Assembly (NCBI GenBank): GCA_009785045.1
Contig: WQXC01000006.1
Span: 1 to 26,034 of the forward strand
Direction of reading: 5' to 3'
DNA from: Treponema sp.
GTDB lineage: Bacteria; Spirochaetota; Spirochaetia; Treponematales; Breznakiellaceae
DNA length: 26,034 nt
Below, in pieces: positions 8,363 through 15,103 of the stretch (positions are counted from its first letter, which is position 1; the number at the start of each line of letters is the position of its first letter). Under the pieces are notes generated by a model. That model did no database searches and was not told the origin of the DNA. It was given only the letters and a program-made list of their open reading frames with translations. The position numbers and the translations under genes were made by a program.

Positions 8363-9826
8363 ATGAAGGCTGAACGAACTTGGGCTCTGATTGCCGCATT
8401 TATATTGTTTTCTATATATACACTCACCCAGCATGCTTATATGACGAGTTTGCCGGATAATATAGTAAAATTGCGGCATGTTTATACAATTGGAATAATT
8501 GGCTGCTTTTTGGGCGCTCTGTTACTACCCTTCCTGCTGCCGCTAAATGACTTTCTAAAAGACCGCTGCACGCAAAAATATAAATTAAGGCTTGTTTTAA
8601 CAGCGCTCTTTTTTCTGCCCAATATAATAATCCGTCTTTTGGGAGAGGAAGCTTACCTGTCAAATCCTGTCAATTCAGGAATAATGGCGCTGGGAAATGG
8701 CGTGATAATTACTTTGATGCACGGGTTTATTTTTTCCATGAAAGGAAAATACCGCCTTCTTTGGATTACAATTGCTTTTAGCGCGGCTAACCTTATATTT
8801 AGTTTAAACACAGGTCAGGGACGGGAGCTGTTTAAGCCGTTTCTATTTTTAGGATCAGGGCTGCTCTTAACTATTGCAGGTGTTCTATTATTTGTTTATT
8901 TATTATCTGATAAAAAATTGCCGGAGCCTGATAATATCCAAGTTGATGCTTCCATACCTAAACGTATACCTTATTTTATTTTTCCAATAATTGCAGCTTT
9001 AATAATTTTTACAACTAATAGTTTTACAAATCAATTATTTTTCATGGTGCTTAATTCGCCTCTTCCTCCGGGTTTTAATTTTTCCAACATTGCTCTAATA
9101 TTGATGCTTCCCCTATTTGGCTATCTTGCAGCATTGTCATGGCGGCGTTTTTTGATGATTTTTATACCTGTTTGTTCTATCATACTTTTGCTTGCCCCCT
9201 CCCTCTTATTGTTTGCGCGGGAAACTTCGTTGCAAAATGCGCATTCACAGCCTCTTTTTTTGATACTTTACACTCTAAATACAATAACAGTACGAATGAT
9301 AACTGCTGTCTTTCCTTTTATAATAGTGGATATGTTCTGGCAGTTTACAAACATAAGAAAAACAAACAACCCTGTCTTATTAATTGTTGTTGGCTGTCTT
9401 GGCTGGCTTTTGCCTGTATCAATTAATATGATAAGCATGTCTGCTTCCATTCCCAAAAATCTTTTTAATTTATTTTTACATGATAAACCTTCTGCAGTAA
9501 CTCTTCTTACAATTGCAGCAATTGTTTTTTATATACTTATGTGGCTGGTAAACAAAAACCTGATGTTTAACGGCAAGAGTACAGAAAAACTTGCTAACTC
9601 TGCAAATAACCTTAAAGAGTTTTTTAAAGAATTTAAACTTACAGAAAGAGAAATAGAAGTTGCCTGTCTGCTTTTGGAAGAAGGTATGACCAGTGAAAAA
9701 ATTGCAGGCCGCATTTTCCGTTCTACTGCGACTGTATCAAGCCATCTTACAAATATTTTTAGAAAACTAAATGTTCAAAGCCGTACAGAGTTTATGGCGA
9801 AAGTTATAAAAATAAAAAATAATTAA
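8363..9826 (+). CDS. Polytopic membrane protein with C-terminal LuxR-type HTH domain
   Basis: 487 residues. Residues 1-400 contain about ten to twelve hydrophobic segments (for example 8-27, 42-60, 77-92, 160-181, 203-219, 240-283, 298-325, 336-356, 378-396), resembling the transporter-like N-termini of MFS-LuxR proteins. Residues 423-485 are a LuxR/GerE DNA-binding domain (KLTEREIEVACLLLEEG, then ATVSSHLTNIFRKL as the recognition helix region). It should be a one-component regulator anchored in the inner membrane that senses a signal through its membrane part. No clear Shine-Dalgarno precedes the ATG, so initiation may use a short leader. Divergent arrangement with the GLUG lipoprotein suggests that gene as a target, which is inference. 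It ends 3 bases from the convergent cheX stop. Confidence 0.85.
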   Translation: MKAERTWALIAAFILFSIYTLTQHAYMTSLPDNIVKLRHVYTIGIIGCFLGALLLPFLLPLNDFLKDRCTQKYKLRLVLTALFFLPNIIIRLLGEEAYLSNPVNSGIMALGNGVIITLMHGFIFSMKGKYRLLWITIAFSAANLIFSLNTGQGRELFKPFLFLGSGLLLTIAGVLLFVYLLSDKKLPEPDNIQVDASIPKRIPYFIFPIIAALIIFTTNSFTNQLFFMVLNSPLPPGFNFSNIALILMLPLFGYLAALSWRRFLMIFIPVCSIILLLAPSLLLFARETSLQNAHSQPLFLILYTLNTITVRMITAVFPFIIVDMFWQFTNIRKTNNPVLLIVVGCLGWLLPVSINMISMSASIPKNLFNLFLHDKPSAVTLLTIAAIVFYILMWLVNKNLMFNGKSTEKLANSANNLKEFFKEFKLTEREIEVACLLLEEGMTSEKIAGRIFRSTATVSSHLTNIFRKLNVQSRTEFMAKVIKIKNN

Positions 9827-9829
9827 CGA

Positions 9830-10297
9830 TTAAGTATAAAAAATCACTTTTAATTTAACTGCTATTTCTCCGTCTCCCAGTGTTCTGGAAATAGTATTTA
9901 TTCTTTTCTTTGTTTTTATGATCATATTATCCCCTTTTAAGATAAAAGGCGAAGAAATCGAATACGACTGCTCCATGTTGTTTGTGCGCAGTTTTGCGTT
10001 GCCTGCAGTCATGTTCACAAGTTCGCATAAGTTGTCTTCTATATCATCTTTGGTAATTTCTTCCCTGGGGATACCTGTCATATACGAACAAATAAAGCGC
10101 ATGGCATTCTCATTGGCAGATATAAAAAGCATTCCGTGATTCTTGCCGTTAAGGCTCATTACTGCGGTTATTTCATCAAATGTATTGTTTTCTTCGGATG
10201 ATATTATTCCAAACGAAAATCCAGCCATTTTTGAAATAACTTCTGATAATGCATCTGTAAAAATATAACTTAACTTTTCTATTGTAAAAACGCTCAT
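9830..10297 (-). CDS. cheX: CheX-type CheY-P phosphatase
   Basis: 155 residues from the preferred ATG at 10297-10295. The CheC/CheX/FliY signature is seen in LCELVNMTAGNAK, where Glu and Asn of the ExxN motif form the phosphatase site, with the conserved Pro about 22 residues later (SSPFIL). Length and single active site fit CheX, which dephosphorylates CheY-P in spirochaetes and Thermotoga. The open frame extends 10 codons further upstream into cheY, but AAGGAG (10304-10309) lies 6 bases before the internal ATG, and one base separates that ATG from the cheY stop, so the shorter start is chosen. It is the last gene of the chemosensory cluster, directly behind its expected substrate cheY. Confidence 0.88.
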   Translation of the reverse strand: MSVFTIEKLSYIFTDALSEVISKMAGFSFGIISSEENNTFDEITAVMSLNGKNHGMLFISANENAMRFICSYMTGIPREEITKDDIEDNLCELVNMTAGNAKLRTNNMEQSYSISSPFILKGDNMIIKTKKRINTISRTLGDGEIAVKLKVIFYT

Positions 10298-10298
10298 A

Positions 10299-10676
10299 TT
10301 ATTCTCCTTCTTTTCCCAAACATTCAAGAATTTTTTCCCCTAGCTCATCTCCGGTAAACGGCTTTGTTAGATAATTTGAGGCTCCTGCACGTACAGCGGC
10401 GACAATGTTATCTTTCTGCCCTTCTGTCGTAACCATCATTACAGGTATTCTTTTATATTTTGTATTATTTTTTATTTCTACAAGCACTTCATATCCGCTT
10501 TTTTCGGGCATATTCCAGTCTAAAAGAACAAGGTCTATTTCCTTATGAATTTTTGATAATTTTTCAAGAGCTTCTATTCCGTCCTGCGCTTCGATAATTT
10601 CCATTTGAAGCACATCGGCAGTAGCTTTGATAATCTTTCTTATTACTGACGAATCGTCAACTACAAGTAATTTCAT
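10299..10676 (-). CDS. cheY: CheY response regulator
   Basis: 125-residue single receiver domain with no output domain. All canonical residues are present: acidic pair D7/D8 (VVDDSS), phospho-acceptor D53 (LLDWNMP), switch Thr at 83/84 (MMVTTEG) and K105 (YLTKPF). The length and WNMP motif are those of motility-type CheY proteins that bind the flagellar switch. Three bases separate it from cheR, with AGAGGTG as ribosome binding site, and it is followed immediately by cheX. The output may be flagellar rotation or, if this cluster is an accessory system, another target. Confidence 0.93.
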   Translation of the reverse strand: MKLLVVDDSSVIRKIIKATADVLQMEIIEAQDGIEALEKLSKIHKEIDLVLLDWNMPEKSGYEVLVEIKNNTKYKRIPVMMVTTEGQKDNIVAAVRAGASNYLTKPFTGDELGEKILECLGKEGE

Positions 10677-10679
10677 CTT

Positions 10680-11570
10680 TCACCTCTTCTTCTTAGTATA
10701 ATAGGTCAAATTTCCGTAATAACCAGTATCAAAATTATTTTCAAACAGATCGTATAATGCATAATTCCCTGTAAATAACACTCCATTATCCAGCAGTGAA
10801 TCATGCATTTTAATTACTGTCTCGCTTTTTAAGGATTCAGAAAAATAAATTAAAACATATCTGCAAAATATAATATCGAACAATCCAAATGCCTGGTAGT
10901 TGTTTCTAAGATTAAAAAGCGTAAAATTAACCGCTTCTTGTATATTTGGGTTAATTGTCCATACCGAATCATTTCTGTTAAAATATTTTTCTTTGTATTC
11001 TTCGTTTAACCCTCGCGACATATTTATCCTGTCATATCTTCCTTTTTTGGCTATATCCAGAACATTGCTGGAAATATCCGTTGCTAAAAATTCAAAATTA
11101 TTCAAGCTTACGCCTTTTACATTATTTTTACTTAAATAATTATCTATACACATTACAGTCGAGTAGATTTCCTGCCCGGTAGAAGCTGCTGCGCTCCAAA
11201 TCCTAATCCGCGTTTTCTTACCTGATTTAACTTCATCAACCAGCCTGGGAAGAAGCGTTTCTTCCAACACCTTCCACGGCGCTTCGTCGCGGAACCATTT
11301 TGTTTCGTTTGTAGTAATGGAATTAATAATTTTTTGATTAAATAAAGGATCGTTCTTTTTTATAATGTATTTATACAAATCTTCAAAAGTGTTTACTCCT
11401 GCATCAACCAGAAATTTTGAAAGTCTTGTTTCAAAAATATATGCTTTTTCCGGCGGAATAACAATCCCGCTTTTTTTTATAAAAAATTCGCAGAAAAGCG
11501 AAAATTCTTTTTCGTTAATGGAAACCAGGGATAATCTGGTATTTGAATGATTTAAGTTTGTATGTAACAT
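10680..11570 (-). CDS. cheR: CheR chemoreceptor methyltransferase
   Basis: 296 residues. The N-terminal helical domain (about 18-95) ends in ITTNETKWFRD. The SAM-binding domain has IWSAAASTGQEIYS (124-137) and FDIIFCRYVLIYF (231-243). The family consensus at the last motif is CRNVLIYF, so here Asn is replaced by Tyr, and the consensus GEEPYS is GQEIYS; the overall fold appears intact. It transfers methyl groups from S-adenosylmethionine to receptor glutamates. The ATG at 11570 overlaps the end of cheB by 19 bases and no other ATG keeps the N-terminal domain. The receptor of this operon has no visible C-terminal CheR-tethering pentapeptide. Confidence 0.92.
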   Translation of the reverse strand: MLHTNLNHSNTRLSLVSINEKEFSLFCEFFIKKSGIVIPPEKAYIFETRLSKFLVDAGVNTFEDLYKYIIKKNDPLFNQKIINSITTNETKWFRDEAPWKVLEETLLPRLVDEVKSGKKTRIRIWSAAASTGQEIYSTVMCIDNYLSKNNVKGVSLNNFEFLATDISSNVLDIAKKGRYDRINMSRGLNEEYKEKYFNRNDSVWTINPNIQEAVNFTLFNLRNNYQAFGLFDIIFCRYVLIYFSESLKSETVIKMHDSLLDNGVLFTGNYALYDLFENNFDTGYYGNLTYYTKKKR

Positions 11571-12607
11571 AAGCTCTCTAATTCGCAGTAAATTTTATCC
11601 AGATCCAGTATCTTGTCGGCAAGCCCGCTTTCCACAGCACACCTGGGCATACCGTATACAACGCATGTATCTTCACTTTGTGTTATGCAATAGCAGTCAC
11701 GTTTGGCTTTTAGGCTTACAAGTCCCCTTTTACCGTCACTTCCCATTCCTGTTAAAATAACAACCAAAACCCTTGTGCCGGAAAATGATTTTGCAACAGA
11801 TTCAAAAAGAATATCTGCGGCAGGACGAAGTCCTCCAATGGGCGGAGAATCATCCAGTCTTATATTATTTTTTGAATTAAGTTTCATGTGCAGTCCGCCC
11901 GGCGCCAAATAAACTGTTCCCGCTTTAATAGTTTCCCTGTCTTGTGCAATTTTAACATTTAATTTGGACTTTTTATCCAAATGCTGCGCCAATGTTTCTG
12001 TAAAGTATGAAGGTATATGCTGAACAATAAGAATAGGCACAGGAAAATCTTTTTGCAGATTCGGCAGTATATTATTTAAAGCCAAAGGGCCGCCTGTTGA
12101 TGCGGCGATAAGAACAATTTCCGGATTAAATGTATTTACATTCGGCGTTTTCATTGTACTTACCGGTACGGCGTCAGGAGAAGCCACATTCTCCTCGCGG
12201 ATTTTCCGCATTGTTTTTTTAATCAGATAATTCATTTTCCGCTTAACAGCGTCAAAGTTTTCAGCGTAGCTGTCATTAATGGGTTTTGTCATACATTCAG
12301 TGGCGCCCTTGGACAAAGCATCCATAAACAGATCCTTGTTGGCTGCTGAAGGTCTTGCTATCACCAATACATAAACAAGCGGGTTTTTCATCAGAATAAT
12401 ATTAACAAGCTCAATTAAACCGGGTTTAGAAATTTCTGCATCTATAACGATGATATCATAACTTTTACTGTTTATAAGACCCAGAACTTCGTCGCCGTCT
12501 GTAACACAGGAAACAGATATTTTATTATCTGTCTCCGTTACAGCACGGGTAAACATTTTTGTGTATACCGATGATTTATCGGCGATTAAAACCCTAATTT
12601 TGTCCAT
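11552..12607 (-). CDS. cheB: CheB chemoreceptor methylesterase/deamidase
   Basis: 351 residues from ATG 12607-12605. The N-terminal receiver (1-125) has D10 and phospho-acceptor D56 (IIVIDAEIS) and K108 (MTKP). Its partner acidic residue is Lys (IADKSS instead of DDS), and the switch Thr appears to be Ala (VIARPS). After a linker (about 126-160) comes the esterase domain with catalytic S170 (AASTGGP), H197 (VQHIPS) and D291 (TGMGSDG). It removes methyl groups from the receptor. The open frame could start with TTG at 12613, two codons upstream and overlapping the mcp stop, but the ATG two bases after that stop is preferred; neither has a clear Shine-Dalgarno, so coupling to mcp is likely. Altered receiver residues suggest weak or changed phosphorylation control. 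Confidence 0.9.
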   Translation of the reverse strand: MDKIRVLIADKSSVYTKMFTRAVTETDNKISVSCVTDGDEVLGLINSKSYDIIVIDAEISKPGLIELVNIILMKNPLVYVLVIARPSAANKDLFMDALSKGATECMTKPINDSYAENFDAVKRKMNYLIKKTMRKIREENVASPDAVPVSTMKTPNVNTFNPEIVLIAASTGGPLALNNILPNLQKDFPVPILIVQHIPSYFTETLAQHLDKKSKLNVKIAQDRETIKAGTVYLAPGGLHMKLNSKNNIRLDDSPPIGGLRPAADILFESVAKSFSGTRVLVVILTGMGSDGKRGLVSLKAKRDCYCITQSEDTCVVYGMPRCAVESGLADKILDLDKIYCELESLCYIQT

Positions 12608-12609
12608 AA

Positions 12610-14616
12610 TCAATTAATTTTAAAATTCTTTACAGAGTTTTCCATCTCGCCTGCAATTTTAAGAATAGTTTCGCTGGCTTCTTTTGTAGAGCTTGCGCTA
12701 TGGTTTACCTCGCCTGCTTCTCCGTTTAAAAGCTGCAGATTCCTGGAAATATCAACAAGTCCCAGCGCCATTTCCCTTGCTGCGCGGTTTATTTCGCTTA
12801 TATTATTGGATGCGCGTTCAGAATTCATCGCTATTTCCTGCGTTCCAACGACAAGCTCGGCTGTAGATTTTGCAATTTCGTTAACGCCTTTTGTAGATTC
12901 TACAACTGTTTTGGTTACCGATTGCGCATTTTCAGAAATACTGATTATTTCAGAATTAATTTCGCTCATTCTCTGAGCAGCAGTAGCGGATTCTGAAGCA
13001 ATCTGATCGCTTCGTTCCCTGGACTGGGTTGTCTCTTTTGCAAATGAATTAACATATTCTGTCATATCGCTGATTATCGAAGTAATTTCCGATACTGCGC
13101 CGACAGCTTCCGGCATATTCTTTTGCATATTCTCAATATGTTCGGCAATTTCTTCGGTGGCATCCGCTGTCTGCTTTGCAAGTTCTTTAACTTCATTTGC
13201 AACTATCATGAAGCTCTTGCCAGCTTCTCCTGCGCCTGCAGCTTCTATCGCGGCATTTAATGCAAGCATGTTTGTTTGATCTGCTATATCGCTTATAACA
13301 TTAACAATTTTTCCAATTTGCTTGCTGGCTGCTTCCAGCCGCCGGATAATATCATTGGTATTTTTGGCTTTTTCGTCCGCATCCAGCATTTTATTTTTGG
13401 CATTAACGCTGTTTACGCTTATCATAATAATGGATTTGTTAATTTCTTCTACGCTCTTTGCCACATTGTTAAAAACGCTGGAAACAAGTTTTACAGAACC
13501 AGATGCATTTACTATGCTTTTTTGAATATTGTCTACAAGAGCGCTTGACTGGTCTACTCTCATACTTGTCTCTTCTGCCGCTGCCGCTACATTACTAATG
13601 GTAGAATTAATTTCTTCTATAGATGTTGCCATAGCGCTTATATGAGTGCTGGCTGTTGAAAGAGAGTTTGTTGATTGAGTCATACCTGCAGAAAATTCTT
13701 CTGTTACTGTACTTACAGCCTCTGTTTTTTCGCTTAGCTCTTTGCTGTTTGTTTCCATTTGCGATGACACAGTCAATAGACTCATTGCAGATTCACGCAT
13801 TTGCTGCGCATTTTCCCTGATGCCATTAATCGTCATGCGGTTAAATTCCATAAGGCTGTTACATGCATTGTAAAATTCCCCGAACTCATCGTAGTATTCA
13901 TCCGGGAACTTAACTGTAAAATCTCCTCCTGCAACAATCTTAACCAAATCTGTGCCAAGCATTATAGGTTTACTTGCGGATACAGAAAAATATATTCCAA
14001 AAAATACGATTATAGTAAGCGCAATTAATGATATGATCATAAGCCGGATAACGCCAAATTCGGATTTATGTTTATTTCTTAATGCAATATCCTTACCAAG
14101 CCCTATCCTTAAAATGCTTAATTCGGTTAATATATCCAAACATCTGTCGGAAATCGGTGACAACACTTCCAGAATAAATTCTCCCGGGTTTTCTCCGATA
14201 TTTAGTTTATCCTGATAATTATGCATGTGATATTCCCAGGAATCCAACAATCCTTCAAATTCATTATAAAGCACACGCGCCTGGTGAAGTTCAATGGTAT
14301 CAGAGAAAACTTGCATGTCATCTTTAATATTGCCTATATCAACAAAAAAACCATCGATAATTGTATTACGCCTTTGGGCATTCCTGTCATAAACGATATC
14401 GCGCCCTTTAAGTTTAATATTTCCCATTGACACTCTTGCCTGTAATACACGTTCAAGAGGATCCAATACCTTATAAACATTTTCTTCGCTTATAGATACC
14501 GTTGAATTCATATCAATTATAGATATCAGCGAAGTACAAAGCATAATTACTGCTACAAATAAAAACGCAAATAAAAGCTTTGACCTGATTTTTAATCCTT
14601 TTATTTTATTCAACAT
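12610..14616 (-). CDS. Methyl-accepting chemotaxis protein
   Basis: 668 residues. Transmembrane segments at about 14-34 and 189-211 flank a mostly helical periplasmic sensor of about 155 residues (four-helix-bundle type). A HAMP domain follows (about 210-265), then a long signalling domain whose tip is QTNMLALNAAIEAAGAGE (447-464), with AGKSFMIVANEVKELA after it. The tip keeps the residues that contact CheA and CheW. The C-terminus (SVKNFKIN) has no CheR-binding pentapeptide. The open frame begins with TTG at 14622, but GGAGGG (14624-14629) is only one base from it and 7 bases from ATG 14616, so the ATG is chosen; it lies 11 bases inside cheW. The ligand cannot be inferred. It is the only receptor in the window and probably dedicated to this operon. 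Confidence 0.93.
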   Translation of the reverse strand: MLNKIKGLKIRSKLLFAFLFVAVIMLCTSLISIIDMNSTVSISEENVYKVLDPLERVLQARVSMGNIKLKGRDIVYDRNAQRRNTIIDGFFVDIGNIKDDMQVFSDTIELHQARVLYNEFEGLLDSWEYHMHNYQDKLNIGENPGEFILEVLSPISDRCLDILTELSILRIGLGKDIALRNKHKSEFGVIRLMIISLIALTIIVFFGIYFSVSASKPIMLGTDLVKIVAGGDFTVKFPDEYYDEFGEFYNACNSLMEFNRMTINGIRENAQQMRESAMSLLTVSSQMETNSKELSEKTEAVSTVTEEFSAGMTQSTNSLSTASTHISAMATSIEEINSTISNVAAAAEETSMRVDQSSALVDNIQKSIVNASGSVKLVSSVFNNVAKSVEEINKSIIMISVNSVNAKNKMLDADEKAKNTNDIIRRLEAASKQIGKIVNVISDIADQTNMLALNAAIEAAGAGEAGKSFMIVANEVKELAKQTADATEEIAEHIENMQKNMPEAVGAVSEITSIISDMTEYVNSFAKETTQSRERSDQIASESATAAQRMSEINSEIISISENAQSVTKTVVESTKGVNEIAKSTAELVVGTQEIAMNSERASNNISEINRAAREMALGLVDISRNLQLLNGEAGEVNHSASSTKEASETILKIAGEMENSVKNFKIN

Positions 14617-15103
14617 TTTCAATCCCTCCGTTCAAAATTGTTTCGGCGGTTTTATCGCCCTTAATTTTATACTTATTAATTATAGAATCAATATCTATGA
14701 TTCTGTAAAGCTTATTATCCTGTTCGGCAATACCGGAAATGCAAAAGCTATCTTCCGCTCCTGTCGGCAAAGAAGGCAAACGGATAGAATTATCATCTAA
14801 ATCTATTAAATTACCAGGTTTATCAATAAATAATCCTAATTGATCTTCGCTGCCTATAATTGTTTTAAAAACAACCGCTTTTACAACGCGGGAACCGTAT
14901 TCATTGTTCCTTTTTTCCTTGTGTCCCAAAAGCCGGTAAAGACTTAATATTGTAATTACCCTGCCTTTTAAATTGGCAATACCGATTACCTCATCAGGCG
15001 CAGTAATAACCGGCGTAACAATCATTTTTCGCGTAACTTTCTGTACAAGATCCACATCCACAGCAAAATATTCATTGTTAACCAAAAAACTAAAACCTCT
15101 CAT
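14606..15103 (-). CDS. cheW: CheW coupling protein
   Basis: 165 residues, one CheW domain. Recognisable parts are FLVNNEYFAVDVDLVQKVTR at the start, IGIANLKGRVITILSLYRLLG in the middle (the conserved GxxNLRG-like strand) and LYRIIDIDSIIN near the end. It links the receptor to CheA in the chemosensory array. Its ATG overlaps the cheA stop as ATGA at 15103-15100, with GAGAGGA upstream, which indicates translational coupling. The about 15-residue tail after the domain is short and unremarkable. Confidence 0.92.
   Translation of the reverse strand: MRGFSFLVNNEYFAVDVDLVQKVTRKMIVTPVITAPDEVIGIANLKGRVITILSLYRLLGHKEKRNNEYGSRVVKAVVFKTIIGSEDQLGLFIDKPGNLIDLDDNSIRLPSLPTGAEDSFCISGIAEQDNKLYRIIDIDSIINKYKIKGDKTAETILNGGIENVE
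14624..14629 (-). promoter_or_regulatory. Ribosome binding site deciding the mcp start
   Basis: GGAGGG on the minus strand, inside the last codons of cheW, 7 bases before ATG 14616. It is too close (1 base) to the alternative TTG at 14622. Confidence 0.7.

Noticed and set aside
10298..10327. Longer cheX start inside cheY
   Set aside because: It would overlap cheY by 29 bases, while a well-spaced AAGGAG precedes the internal ATG right after the cheY stop.
12610..14616. Gly in place of Arg at the receptor tip (EAAGAGE) as a defect
   Set aside because: This tip variant, followed by AGK and ANEVKELA, is to my knowledge common in functional receptors.
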